Part shown: in pieces, positions 26,499-36,173 of the stretch
How the letters are laid out: each line of letters begins with the position of its first letter
How positions within the stretch are numbered: the stretch's first letter is position 1
From: Thermohalobaculum sp963700775
Lineage (GTDB): Bacteria > Pseudomonadota > Alphaproteobacteria > Rhodobacterales > Rhodobacteraceae
Assembly (NCBI GenBank): GCA_963700775.1
Contig: CAVOYU010000002.1
Coordinates: 124,001-188,000 of the forward strand
Direction: 5' to 3'
Length of the DNA: 64,000 bases
The notes under the pieces: generated by a model
Database searches by the model: none
What the model saw: only the letters and a program-made list of their open reading frames with translations
Told to the model about the DNA's origin: nothing
Made by a program: the position numbers and the translations under genes

Positions 26499-27397
26499 GG
26501 CTCCTCCCTCCGGCCCGTCCGGCCGGCGCGGATGTTGATCAGGTTCCCCGCCAGGATCAGGCCGGCCCCGGCGAAGACGGCGATTTCCAGTGGCTCGTGG
26601 TAGAGCAGCATCCCGACGACAGCGATGATCGGCAGGCGGGCGAAATCCATCGGCGAAACGATGGATGCGGGCGCGCAGCGCAGCGCCGAGGTGATGCTGA
26701 GATGGGCGGTCAGGCCGCAGAGACCGACGACGACGACCCAGATCAGCGTCTGTGAACGGGGCAGGGTGATGTCGAGATCGTATCCGGCCGCGACAAGCCC
26801 GAGGCCGGCCTGCATCCAGGTCATCCAGAACAGGATGGTCCAGACCGGTTCGGTGCGCGAAAGTTTCTTGGTCATAAGCACCGTTCCGGCGAAGCCGATG
26901 GCCGAGGCCGCACCGGCGATCTGTCCGGCGCCGATCGGGCTGACGCCCGGCTGTGCGACCACCAGGATGCCGGCGAAGCCGATCATGATCGCCATCAGCC
27001 GGCTCCGGGTCATCGCCTCGCCGAGGACCAGCGGCGCCAGCAGGGCGACCCAGATCGGCGTGGTGAATTCCAGTGCGAAGAGCTGCGCCAGCGGGATCAG
27101 CGCGACGCCGTAGAACCAGAGGTTCTGGCCGGTGAAATGGAAGATGTTGCGGAGCAGGTGCAGCCCGAGCCTGCGTGTGCGTATCAGCGGCAGGCGCAGG
27201 GTCGCGGCGCCCCAGGCGGTCACGATGACGGCCCCGATCAACGAGCGATAGAGCATCAGCTCGAAGGTATCGAGCGCGCCCGAGACCTCGCGCCCGGCCA
27301 CGGCCATCAACGAGAACGAGGCGATGGCCCCGGTCATCCAGAGTGCCGCTCGGAATGCATCGCCTTCCGGCTGCTGGACGGCTGCGTCGGCGGTCAT
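26495..27397 (-). CDS. DMT superfamily (EamA) transporter
   Basis: A 300-residue inner-membrane protein with about ten hydrophobic helices in two EamA repeats. Features: early ASFSLMAVAGREVSG, FTTPIWVALLAPLVLGEAMT in the first repeat and MLLYHEPLEIAVFAGAGLIL in the second. This family exports metabolites; substrate unknown. Its ATG overlaps the ydcF stop and its stop overlaps the mazG start, so translation is coupled on both sides. Confidence 0.85.
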   Translation of the reverse strand: MTADAAVQQPEGDAFRAALWMTGAIASFSLMAVAGREVSGALDTFELMLYRSLIGAVIVTAWGAATLRLPLIRTRRLGLHLLRNIFHFTGQNLWFYGVALIPLAQLFALEFTTPIWVALLAPLVLGEAMTRSRLMAIMIGFAGILVVAQPGVSPIGAGQIAGAASAIGFAGTVLMTKKLSRTEPVWTILFWMTWMQAGLGLVAAGYDLDITLPRSQTLIWVVVVGLCGLTAHLSITSALRCAPASIVSPMDFARLPIIAVVGMLLYHEPLEIAVFAGAGLILAGNLINIRAGRTGRREEP

Positions 27398-28074
27398 CGG
27401 ATGAGCGCTCCCCGCGCCTCGTCGCCGATCCCTGCCAGCGACAGTGCCTCCCAGCCCGCCACCTTGGCGAGGTTAAGCCACCAGGCCAGCGCTTCGCGGA
27501 GGATGCTCCAGGTCCGGTCGCCGAGACTGTCGCGGTCCAGTCCTGCGACCGCGACCGGCACGGCGTCGCCGGCCCCCAGGTATCGCGCCAGCCAGCGTGC
27601 CCGCTCGAGGTGAAAGGCGTCGGTGAGGATTGCGATCCTCTTGAACCCGCGCTCGCGGGCGATCTGCAGTCCGAACCGCAGGTTCTCGAAGGTTGAGGCG
27701 GCAGCCGGCTCGACGATCAGCGCTTCGGCCGGGGCGCCGAGGCCGATCGCGTGGGAGCGCATCAGGTCGGCCGCGGGTATCTCGCGATGGTAGGAGCCGT
27801 CGCCGCCGGAGAACAGCACGTAGCGTGTCCTGCCGCGGACCAGCATTGCGACCGCCTCGGCAACCCGGCGGCGGGAGGAGTAGCCCAGCACGCCGTCGCC
27901 ATCGACCCCGCCGCCGAGGACCAGCACCACGTCCACCGGCGTTTCCAGCGCACGGCCCTCGCCATACTTGCCGAGGTTCGCGTGCGAGAAATACATCACT
28001 GCCATCACCGTCACGGCCAGAGTTCCGAGGCCGAGGCGCAATGCCCACCTGGCCAGCCTCCGGCTCACTCCCAT
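27394..28074 (-). CDS. YdcF family protein (DUF218)
   Basis: A 226-residue protein with one N-terminal membrane helix (about residues 12-28) followed by the DUF218 fold: VDVVLVLGGGVDGDG, then YVLFSGGDGSYH, EPAAASTFENLRFG and ILTDAFHLERA. Related proteins are linked to envelope sugar or peptidoglycan metabolism, but the reaction is not established. The ATG at 28074 overlaps the guaA stop (28065-28067) by 10 bp. Because guaA carries a frameshift, its broken frame happens to run straight into this gene. Confidence 0.82.
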   Translation of the reverse strand: MGVSRRLARWALRLGLGTLAVTVMAVMYFSHANLGKYGEGRALETPVDVVLVLGGGVDGDGVLGYSSRRRVAEAVAMLVRGRTRYVLFSGGDGSYHREIPAADLMRSHAIGLGAPAEALIVEPAAASTFENLRFGLQIARERGFKRIAILTDAFHLERARWLARYLGAGDAVPVAVAGLDRDSLGDRTWSILREALAWWLNLAKVAGWEALSLAGIGDEARGALIR

Positions 28075-29631
28075 TCGATGGTTCCCGGAGGCTTCGAGGT
28101 CACGTCGTAGACCACCCGGTTGATGCCGCGGACCTCGTTGATGATCCGGCTCGCGGTGCGGCCCAGGAAGTCGTGCGGGAACGGGTAGTAGTCGGCGGTC
28201 ATGCCGTCGACCGAGGTCACGGCGCGGAGCGCGCAGACATGGTCGTAGGTGCGCCCGTCGCCCATGACGCCAACGGTACGGACCGGGAGCAGCACGGCGA
28301 AGGCCTGCCAGATGGTATCGTAGAGCCCGGCCTTGCGGATCTCGTCGAGATAGATCGTGTCGGCCTGGCGAAGGATCTCGAGCTTTTCCCGGGTAATCTC
28401 GCCGGGACAGCGGATGGCGAGGCCCGGGCCGGGGAACGGATGGCGGCCGACGAAGCTTTCCGGCAGGCCCAGTTCGCGGCCCAGGGCCCGAACCTCGTCC
28501 TTGAAGAGCTCGCGGAGCGGCTCGACCAGTTTCAGCTTCATCCGCTCCGGCAGGCCGCCGACATTGTGGTGCGACTTGATGGTGACCGAGGGGCCGCCGG
28601 AGAACGAGACCGACTCGATCACGTCCGGATAGAGCGTGCCCTGGGCGAGGAACTCGGCGCCGCCGGCCTCGCGGGCGTGTTCGTCGAAGACGTCGATGAA
28701 GAGCCGTCCGATGGTCTTGCGCTTCTGCTCGGGGTCGGAGACGCCGGCGAGCTCGGTCAGAGAATCGCTCCGCCTCGTCGGCGGCGATCAGCGGGATGTT
28801 GTAGTGGTCGCGGAACAGGCTCACCACCTCGTTGGCTTCGTTCGCCCGCATCATGCCGGTGTCGACGAAGACGCAGGTGAGCTGGTCGCCGATCGCCTCG
28901 TGGATCAGCACCGCCGCCACCGAGGAATCGACGCCGCCGGAGAGGCCGCAGATCACCCGGCCCTTGCCGACCTGGTCGCGGATCGCCGCGATGGCCTGGT
29001 CCTTGTAGGCGGCCATGGTCCAGTCGCCTGACATGCCGGCGATCCGGTGGGTGAAGTTCCTGAGGATCTGCCCGCCCTTCGGGGTGTGCACGACCTCCGG
29101 GTGGAACATCACGCCGTAGAACCGCCGCTCGGGATCGGCCAGGACCGCGTAGGGGGCGTTGGGTGAGCCGCCCTGAACCTCGAAGCCCTCCGGCATTTGG
29201 GTCACCCGGTCGCCATGGGACATCCAGACTTCCTCATGCCCGCCCGGCCCGGCGATACCCTCGAAGAGTTCGGAGTTCTGGCGGAGCGTGACGATCGCCC
29301 GGCCGAATTCGCGGTGATGCCCGCCCTCCGCCGTGCCGCCGAGCTGGTGGACCATAACCATCTGGCCGTAGCAGATGCCCAGTACCGGAACGCCGAGCTC
29401 GAACAGGCGCTGGTTGGCGCGCGGGCTGCCCTCGTCCTCGACGCTGGCCGGGCCGCCGGAGAGGATGACCGCTTTCGGGCTCAGCCTGCCGATCAGCGCG
29501 TCATCGACCTTCTGGAACGGATGGATCTCGCAGTAGATGCCGCTCTCGCGCAACCTCCGTGCGATCAACTGCGTGACCTGGCTGCCGAAATCGACGATCA
29601 GACAGGTCTCGTGCAGGGGCGTGGCCGTCAT
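28065..29631 (-). pseudogene. guaA: GMP synthase (glutamine-hydrolysing), one frameshift
   Basis: Amidates XMP to GMP. The first frame holds the class I glutamine amidotransferase (VPVLGICYGQMVM with catalytic Cys, FHPEV with His) and the ATP-pyrophosphatase P-loop GLSGGVDSSVAAVL, reaching ADEAERF. At 28759-28763 the frame shifts, and family sequence resumes (TELAGVSDPEQKRKTIGRLF, then VSFSGGPSVTIKSHHNVGGL and the C-terminal TSKPPGTIEWE). One extra A (plus strand, CAGAGAATCG) explains it. Restored, the protein would be about 521 residues. guaA is needed for GMP synthesis, so a sequencing error is more likely than real loss. Confidence 0.9.
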
Positions 29632-29846
29632 GCGGGGCTCGGATTCGATCTGCTCGTTCAGGTTGGGCCTTCCTTACCGCCTCGGCCCCGCCCTGTCACC
29701 TGCATGTCGCAACCGGCCGAGGGAGGGACGAAAACAACCGGTCCCGCGCCCCGGATCGGGGCCATTTAGCTAGAGAATAAATCAGCATGGCCGTTGCGTG
29801 GCGCCCGTCCGGGTGCTTTCGCCCGCGGCCCGGAAGGCCAGGAAGC

Positions 29847-31409
29847 ATGAACGAGACAGCACAGGAACAGCCGGCAGGCGGCGGTCGCCGTGGCCGTGGC
29901 GGTGGCGGCGCAGCCCGCCGTGCCGAGCGCACCGCACCCCGGCTTGAGGCCGTGCGCTACATCGAGCGCAACATCCCCAATTTCGAGGTGCTGACTGCCG
30001 AGGCAATCGAGATCATCGAGCACAATGCCGAGACCGTGCTCGCGGAGATCGGCGTCAACTTCGTCGACAACCCCGAGGCGCTGCAGCGCTGGCGCGAGGC
30101 CGGTGCCGATGTCACCGGAGAGCGCGTGCGCATCCCCCGGGGCCTCGCCCGCCAGCTCTGCAAGACGGCGCCGAGCCAGTACACCCAGCATGCCCGCAAC
30201 CCGGAGCGAAACGTGGTGATCGGCGGCAAGAACCTGGTTCTGGCGCCGGTTTACGGGCCGCCCTTCGTGCGGGACTACGACGGCGGCCGGCGCTACGCGA
30301 CCATCGCCGATTTCGAGAAGTTCGTGAAGCTGACCTACATGTCCAAATGGCTGCACCACTCCGGCGGTACGGTCTGCGAGCCGACCGACGTGGCGGTGAA
30401 CAAGCGCCATCTCGACATGCTCTACGCGCACATGAAGCTCTCGGACAAACCGTTCATGGGCTCGGTTACCGAGAGATCGCGCGCGGTCGATTCGGTGAAG
30501 ATGTGCGAGATCCTGTTCGGGCGTGACTTCGTCGCCGAGAACACGGTGATGACCTCGCTGGTCAACATCAACTCGCCGCTGACCTTCGACTCGATCATGA
30601 TGAACGCGCTCGAGGTCTATGCGGCGGCGAACCAGGCGGCGATCGTGTCGCCCTTCATTGTCGGTGGCGCCATGGCGCCGGTGACGGTAGCCGGCACGCT
30701 GACCCAGGTGCTGGCCGAGGTGCTGGCGGGCGTCGCCTATTCGCAATTGATCCGCAAGGGCGCGCCGGTGATCTTCGGCGCCTTCGTGACCTCGATCGAC
30801 ATGAACTCGGGCGCGCCGACCTTCGGCACGCCGGAGGCCTCGAAGATCCTCTACGGGGCCGGGCAGCTCGCGCGGCGGATGAACCTGCCGTTCCGCTCCG
30901 GCGGTGCTCTCTGCGGCTCGAAGCTGCCGGACGCCCAGGCGGCCTACGAGACCGCCAATACGCTGAACGCGATGCTGCTGGGCGGGGTGAATTTCTGCCT
31001 GCACGCTGCCGGCTGGCTCGAGGGCGGCCTTGTCTCCAGCCCCGAGAAGCTGGTGCTGGATGCCGACCAGCTCGGCGTCATGCATTCGATTGCCGCCGGG
31101 GTCGACATCTCCGAGAACGGCCAGGCGATGGACGCGATCCGCGAGGTTGGCCCGGGCGGGCACTATCTTGGCTGCGCCCACACCCAGGCCAACTTCAAGA
31201 CCGCGTTCTGGCGCACCCAGGTCCTGGACTACCGCCCGTTCGAGCAGTGGTCGCAGGAGGGCAGCCGCGACTCATTCGAACTCGCGCACAACCGGGTCGA
31301 GCGGATGCTCGCCGAGTACGTCGCCCCGGAACTCGACCCGGGCATCGACGAGGCGCTGAAGGACTACGTCGCAAGCCGCAAGGCCTCGGAGCCCGACGCC
31401 TTCGTCTGA
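29847..31409 (+). CDS. trimethylamine methyltransferase (MttB) family protein, non-pyrrolysine
   Basis: A 520-residue TIM-barrel methyltransferase. The N-terminus has a Gly/Arg-rich flexible segment (GGGRRGRGGGGAARRAE), then the MttB core with AEIGVNFVDNPEAL, YGPPFVRDYDGGRRY, LVNINSPLTFDSIM and GGSGAPTF-like MNSGAPTFGTPEA. There is no in-frame TAG, so unlike archaeal MttB it has no pyrrolysine; such homologues demethylate quaternary amines such as glycine betaine or proline betaine onto a corrinoid protein. Start at 29847 follows AGGAAG. It probably feeds methyl groups to the tetrahydrofolate module at 1-3.4 kb. Substrate is inferred, not shown. Confidence 0.85.
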   Translation: MNETAQEQPAGGGRRGRGGGGAARRAERTAPRLEAVRYIERNIPNFEVLTAEAIEIIEHNAETVLAEIGVNFVDNPEALQRWREAGADVTGERVRIPRGLARQLCKTAPSQYTQHARNPERNVVIGGKNLVLAPVYGPPFVRDYDGGRRYATIADFEKFVKLTYMSKWLHHSGGTVCEPTDVAVNKRHLDMLYAHMKLSDKPFMGSVTERSRAVDSVKMCEILFGRDFVAENTVMTSLVNINSPLTFDSIMMNALEVYAAANQAAIVSPFIVGGAMAPVTVAGTLTQVLAEVLAGVAYSQLIRKGAPVIFGAFVTSIDMNSGAPTFGTPEASKILYGAGQLARRMNLPFRSGGALCGSKLPDAQAAYETANTLNAMLLGGVNFCLHAAGWLEGGLVSSPEKLVLDADQLGVMHSIAAGVDISENGQAMDAIREVGPGGHYLGCAHTQANFKTAFWRTQVLDYRPFEQWSQEGSRDSFELAHNRVERMLAEYVAPELDPGIDEALKDYVASRKASEPDAFV

Positions 31410-31672
31410 CCGGTCTCGGCGATCAGCGCCGCCAGCATCTGCACATGCCGCCCCGGCCGGTAGGCTGGGGAGCGGATCCGCCGGAGCGTCTCGCACTGCC
31501 GCTCGGATTCGATGAGCCGTGCGACGATCTGGCCTTTCGGCGCGGCGCTCAGGGATGCACCAAGGTGACGCTCGCGCAGGTAGTGCCGCGCACCCATGCG
31601 TGCCGTCTCGATAAGCAGGCTTGGTCGGAACAGGGGCGCATCGGCTGAGGCAATGTCTGGGTTCGGGCGCAT
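31364..31672 (-). CDS. DUF6477 family protein
   Basis: A 102-residue protein with LLIETARMGARHYLRERHL and the later AYRPGRHVQMLAALIAE, a pattern I recognise from the DUF6477 family next to DUF6456 genes. A GGAGA site precedes the ATG. Function unknown. Its last 15 codons overlap the 3' end of mttB on the other strand by 46 bp, an unusual convergent overlap. It is divergent from the DUF6456 gene. The family call rests on pattern memory. Confidence 0.5.
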   Translation of the reverse strand: MRPNPDIASADAPLFRPSLLIETARMGARHYLRERHLGASLSAAPKGQIVARLIESERQCETLRRIRSPAYRPGRHVQMLAALIAETGQTKASGSEALRLAT

Positions 31673-31821
31673 GCAGGTCTCCGTGGCAAGTGCGAATCGC
31701 CCCCCAGTCTCGCGCGGCGGCGCAGCCGTTGCGCGAAATGGCCGGCCAGCGCGCGCTGGTTGCCGTCAACCGTCTGTAAACTTCACCTAATACTTCATGA
31801 AAGTTACGATAAGCATGTGAA

Positions 31822-31836
31822 TTAACATTCGATTCA
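31822..31836. promoter_or_regulatory. CtrA-like half-conserved site in the DUF6477/DUF6456 divergent region
   Basis: TTAA, seven bases, TTCA within an AT-rich 110-bp divergent region. One mismatch to TTAA-N7-TTAA. Weak alone; listed because similar sites precede recA and the mla operon and a CckA-like kinase is encoded here. Confidence 0.25.
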
Positions 31837-31891
31837 GATACGAGAATTAGGGTTCATTTTCGTAAAATACCATCAAGCAGGGCGAACATAC

Positions 31892-32986
31892 GTGGCAAAG
31901 ACAGAAGATATCCTGGCCCGTTACGCGGGTCTGGCGGAGGGAGTTTTCCCCTATGGCACTGGCGCCGGTTCGTTGCGGGACGCTGCGGTCTATCTGGCAC
32001 ATACGGAACAGGGCGAGAGTCTGAGCGCACTGGCCGATGCCACGGGCACGCATCCGAGCACGGCGATGCGCGCCGTCAGGAGGGTCGAGGCGGGTCGCGA
32101 CGATCCCCTGGTCGACAGCATCATCGGGTCCATCGAGGGCAACGCGGTCGCGGCATCCTTCGCACCTGATGAGCTCGAGCGCGAGGCACGCCGCTATCTC
32201 CGGCGGCTCAGCGAGCCGGGATCGTTCCTGCTGGTCGCCGCCGACGCGGCAAAGGGCGGCATCTTCTGCAAGGCGAACGGGTTCTCGAAACCGATCGCGA
32301 TGATGCCGGCTGCGGTGTCGGTCGAATTCCTCCGCGAGGGCTGGATCCGCGCGATCCAGCGGGGCGAGGCATCGATTCGCTACCGCATCACCGCCGACGG
32401 GCGCAGCGTGCTGAAGCGGCTGATCGCCGAGGAGGCGTTGAAGCGCCTGCCGCCGAGCGGCTTCGCCGAGGGCCAGACCCCGTTCCGCGCCCAGCACCAG
32501 ATCGCCGGCGAGCGGCTGGTGGTCGATCCCGCTTCCGGCGAGACACGGGCGCTCGCGGTAAATCTGGGCGAGGATCCGCTCGGCTGGCTGGCGCGGCGGA
32601 AGGGACCGGACGGAGCGCCGTTCCTCGCCGCGGTCGAGTTCGAGGCCGGTGAGCGGCTGCGCCAGGATTTCGAGGCGGCGCAGATGGGGCCGTCGGTTGC
32701 GCAGGACTGGCGCAAGTTCCTGACGCCGGGAGACCGGCGGTCGGGCACGCCGGTCGCCCGCGGCCCGGCCGAAGGCCCCATGGCGGCGCGCGACCGGGTT
32801 GCCCGGGCGCTTGGCTCCCTCGGGCCCGGGCTTTCGGATGCGGCACTCAGGGTCTGTTGCTTTCTCGAGGGGCTCGAGGCCTGCGAGCGGCGGATGGGCT
32901 GGTCGGCGCGGTCGGGCAAGGTGGTGCTGAAGATCGCCCTCCAGCGCCTCGCCCAGCACTACGGGTTGTCGGGCATCGGGCGCTGA
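31892..32986 (+). CDS. DUF6456 helix-turn-helix protein
   Basis: A 364-residue cytosolic protein, start GTG at 31892. The N-terminal part has a predicted helix-turn-helix (SLSALADATGTHPSTAMRAV, residues ~38-57). The C-terminal ~150 residues (ESPLGWLARRKGPDG-like DPLGWLARRKGPDGAPFL, then VAARDRVARAL-like and GLEACERRMGWSARSGKVVL) match the DUF6456 domain of alphaproteobacterial putative regulators. The downstream end KIALQRLAQHYGL is typical. Target genes unknown. Upstream is AT-rich and divergent with the DUF6477 gene. Confidence 0.75.
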   Translation: MAKTEDILARYAGLAEGVFPYGTGAGSLRDAAVYLAHTEQGESLSALADATGTHPSTAMRAVRRVEAGRDDPLVDSIIGSIEGNAVAASFAPDELEREARRYLRRLSEPGSFLLVAADAAKGGIFCKANGFSKPIAMMPAAVSVEFLREGWIRAIQRGEASIRYRITADGRSVLKRLIAEEALKRLPPSGFAEGQTPFRAQHQIAGERLVVDPASGETRALAVNLGEDPLGWLARRKGPDGAPFLAAVEFEAGERLRQDFEAAQMGPSVAQDWRKFLTPGDRRSGTPVARGPAEGPMAARDRVARALGSLGPGLSDAALRVCCFLEGLEACERRMGWSARSGKVVLKIALQRLAQHYGLSGIGR

Positions 32987-33031
32987 CACCGGGGCTGCCG
33001 CGACCGGGCATGGCGTGGCGACCCGCCATGT

Positions 33032-36000
33032 TCACCCCTCCCCGCCCGCAGCCTTTTTGCCGAGTCGCTTCACCCGCTCGCGCAGGGATTCGAACGCGAC
33101 ATAGAGCGCCGGGATGATGAAGATCCCGACCACGGCCGCTGCCAGCATCCCGCCCGCAACCCCGGTGCCGACTGCCCTGCGGCTCAGCATCGAGGCGCCC
33201 TCGGCGGTGACCAGCGGGATCAGCCCGGCGATGAAGGCGAAGCTGGTCATCATCACCGCCCGGAACCGCGTCCGCGCCCCCTCGATGGCGGCATCGACGA
33301 TCTCCATCCCCTTCTCGCGCCGGTCCTTGGCGAATTCGACAATCAGGATCGCGTTCTTGGCGGCGAGCGCGATCAGAACCACGAGCCCGATCTGGGCGTA
33401 GATGTCGAAGGGAAGCCCCGCCGCCAGCAGCGCCAGCAGTGCGCCGGCGACACCGACCGCGACCGAGAGCAGCACTGGAACCGGGATCGTCCAGCTCTCG
33501 TAGAGTCCGACGAGGAACAGGTAGGCGAACACCACCGCCAGCGCGAGGATCGCGGCGGTCTTGCCCGCCGCCTCCTTCTCCTGCAGCGCTGTGCCGGTCC
33601 ATTCGAAGCCATAGCCAGGCGGCAGGGTTGTAGCCGAGATCTGTTCCATCGCCGCCAGCGCCTCGCCCGAGGCGACGCCCGGGGCGGGCGAGCCGTTCAC
33701 GGTCACCGAGCGGTAGTTGTTGTAGCGCACGATCGATTGCGGCCCGACCACATACTCGGCCCTGGCCACGGCGCTGACCGGGACCATCTCGCCGGAGGCA
33801 TTGCGCACATGGAGCCGGGCGATGTCGGCCACGGCGTCGCGGTCGCCTTCGGCGGCCTGCATGTTCACCTTCCAGGTGCGGCCGAACAGGTTGAAGTCAT
33901 TGACATAGTAAGTGCCGAGCGTCCCCTGCAGCACCGCAAACAGGTCGCTGACCGAAACGCCGAGGGTCTGCAGCCGCTCGCGGTCGATGTCGAGATAGAG
34001 CTGTGGCGAGCTTGCCGAATAGGTCGAGAAAGTCGGGCCCAGACGGCCGTCCTGGTTCGCCGCCACCACCAGCCCGCCCGCAGTCGCGGCGAGGTCGATC
34101 GGATCGCGGCCCTGGAGGTCGAGAAGCTGGTATTCGAAGCCCGAGCCGGTGCCGAGGCCGATGATCGGCGGCAGGTTGAACGCGAACACCTGGGCGGCGC
34201 GGATCGCGCGGCCCTGCTCCATTGCCGTCGCGATGGCCGTGAAGGCGGACATGGCCGGGTCGGTGCGCTCCTCGAACGGCGACATGGTGACGATTGCGAA
34301 GCCGCTGCTGGACTTGTTGATCCCGTCGAGAAAGCTGAAGCCGCCGACCGTGATCACATCCTTGACCCCGGGGAGCCCGGCCAACAGGGTCTCGACCTCG
34401 CGCACCACTGCGTCGGTCCGGTTCACCGATGCGCCTTCCGGAAGCCGCACCTCGACGAAGAATGCACCCTGGTCCTCGCTCGGGAGAAAGCCGGTCGGCA
34501 CCAGCGTGAACAGCCAGCCGGTGGCGCCGATCGAGACGCCGAGCAGCACGAGCCCGATCGCCGCGCGCCGGGCAATCGCGCCGGCGACCCGGACATAACC
34601 GTCCCGCGCCCAGTCGATACGATTGGAGATCCAGCCCAGCACGCCCCTCTTCGGCCCGTGATGCGGCTTCAGAAGGATGGCGCAGAGCGCCGGGCTGAGG
34701 GTCAGCGCGTTGATCGCCGAGATCACCATCGAGACCGAGACGGCCACCGCGAACTGCTGGAACAGCTGGCCCGAAATCCCGGGGATGAAGGCGACCGGCA
34801 CGAAGACCGAGAGCAGCACCATGGTGATGGCCAGGATCGCGCCGGTGATCTCGCCCATGGCCGCGCGGGCCGCCTCGGCGGCGGTCATGCCGGGGTTCTC
34901 CTCCATCACCCGCTCGACGTTCTCGACCACCACGATGGCGTCGTCGACGACGATGCCGATCGCCAGCACCATGGCCAGGAGCGAGACGGTGTTGAGCGAG
35001 AAGCCCATCGCCATCATCACCGCGAAGGTGCCGATCAGTGCTACCGGCACGGCGACGAGCGGGATGAGTGTGGCCCGGAAGTTGCCAAGGAACACGAACA
35101 CCACCAGCACGACCAGGACGAAGGCCTCGATCAGCGTATGCTCGACCTCGGAGACGCTGGCTTCGACGAACTTCGTTGTGTCATAGGCAATGCCGTATGC
35201 GAGCCCCTCGGGAAATGCACCCGACAGGCGGTCCATGACCGCGGTGACGCCCTTTCCGGCGCTGAGAGCGTTGGCGCCCGGCGCCTGATAGACGCCGATC
35301 ATTGCCGTTGGCTGGCCGTTGAACCGGGCGACGCTGTCCGCGTTCTCGGCTCCGAGTTCGACCTTCGCGACGTCGCGAAGGCGCACGAACGACCCGTCGG
35401 GCTCGGCACGGAGCACGACATTGCCGAACTCCTCGGCATCGGTCAGCCGACCCTGGGTACTCAGATTGAGCTGGAACTGCGGATCGTCGGTCATCGGCTG
35501 GGCACCGATCCGGCCGATCGCCGCCTGCACGTTCTGCGCCTTTAGGGCCGCGACCACGTCCGAGGGCGTAAGCTGCAGACTGGTCAGCCGGTTCACGTCG
35601 AGCACGACCCGCATTGCGTAGTCGCTGGGCGCATAGAGGAAGGCGTCGCCCACGCCCGGGACCCGCTTGATCGAGTTGAGCACGTTGATGACAGCGTAAT
35701 TCGACAGGTAGAGCCCGTCATACTGTCCGTCCTCGGCATAGATTGTGATGACCTGCATCAGTGCCGAGGATTTCTTCTTGACGCTGACGCCGGTCTGCTT
35801 GACCTCGGAGGGCAGGCCGGCTTCGGCCAGCGCCACTCGGTTCTGCACGTTGACGGTCGCGATGTCCGGGTCGGTGCCGACCGCGAAGGAGATCGTCAGG
35901 GTATAGGTGCCGTCAGAGCCGCTGGTCGATTTCATGTAGAGCATGTCATCGACGCCGATCACTTGCTCCTCTATCGGCTGGGCGACGGTGGTCTCGACCA

Positions 36001-36169
36001 CGTCGGCGCCCGCACCGGGATAGGCGGCCGAGACGCTGACCTGGGGCGGCACGATATCCGGAAACTGGGCGATCGGCATCCGGGTCAGCGCGATCAAGCC
36101 GGCGAGCGTGATCACGATCGAGATGACGGCGGAGAGCCGCGGGCGGTCGATGAAGATGTCGGAGATCAT
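33032..36169 (-). CDS. RND efflux transporter permease (HAE1 family)
   Basis: A 1045-residue inner-membrane proton-driven multidrug pump of the AcrB/MexB type with twelve membrane helices and two large periplasmic loops. Signatures: FIDRPRLSAVISIVITLAG at the start, YPGAGADVVETTVAQPIEEQ, the helix 4 Asp pair in AIGIVVDDAIVVVENVERVM, and the second-half repeat IGLVVLIALAAKNAILIVEF. Start at 36169 is the usual MISDIFI; it lies 4 bp after the adaptor gene. No outer-membrane factor or regulator adjoins. Substrate unknown. Confidence 0.94.
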   Translation of the reverse strand: MISDIFIDRPRLSAVISIVITLAGLIALTRMPIAQFPDIVPPQVSVSAAYPGAGADVVETTVAQPIEEQVIGVDDMLYMKSTSGSDGTYTLTISFAVGTDPDIATVNVQNRVALAEAGLPSEVKQTGVSVKKKSSALMQVITIYAEDGQYDGLYLSNYAVINVLNSIKRVPGVGDAFLYAPSDYAMRVVLDVNRLTSLQLTPSDVVAALKAQNVQAAIGRIGAQPMTDDPQFQLNLSTQGRLTDAEEFGNVVLRAEPDGSFVRLRDVAKVELGAENADSVARFNGQPTAMIGVYQAPGANALSAGKGVTAVMDRLSGAFPEGLAYGIAYDTTKFVEASVSEVEHTLIEAFVLVVLVVFVFLGNFRATLIPLVAVPVALIGTFAVMMAMGFSLNTVSLLAMVLAIGIVVDDAIVVVENVERVMEENPGMTAAEAARAAMGEITGAILAITMVLLSVFVPVAFIPGISGQLFQQFAVAVSVSMVISAINALTLSPALCAILLKPHHGPKRGVLGWISNRIDWARDGYVRVAGAIARRAAIGLVLLGVSIGATGWLFTLVPTGFLPSEDQGAFFVEVRLPEGASVNRTDAVVREVETLLAGLPGVKDVITVGGFSFLDGINKSSSGFAIVTMSPFEERTDPAMSAFTAIATAMEQGRAIRAAQVFAFNLPPIIGLGTGSGFEYQLLDLQGRDPIDLAATAGGLVVAANQDGRLGPTFSTYSASSPQLYLDIDRERLQTLGVSVSDLFAVLQGTLGTYYVNDFNLFGRTWKVNMQAAEGDRDAVADIARLHVRNASGEMVPVSAVARAEYVVGPQSIVRYNNYRSVTVNGSPAPGVASGEALAAMEQISATTLPPGYGFEWTGTALQEKEAAGKTAAILALAVVFAYLFLVGLYESWTIPVPVLLSVAVGVAGALLALLAAGLPFDIYAQIGLVVLIALAAKNAILIVEFAKDRREKGMEIVDAAIEGARTRFRAVMMTSFAFIAGLIPLVTAEGASMLSRRAVGTGVAGGMLAAAVVGIFIIPALYVAFESLRERVKRLGKKAAGGEG

Positions 36170-36173
36170 GGGG

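Noticed and set aside
27394..29631. A single 745-codon frame that looks like a GuaA-YdcF fusion
   Set aside because: The middle ~220 codons are out-of-frame guaA. The fusion arises only because the guaA frameshift falls into the ydcF frame.
29847..31409. Pyrrolysine-containing MttB
   Set aside because: The frame has no internal TAG and the genome context shows no pyl genes.
33737..35545. 602-codon open frame on the plus strand opposite the RND permease
   Set aside because: Pure antisense of a conserved permease; His/Asp/Arg-rich and without motifs.
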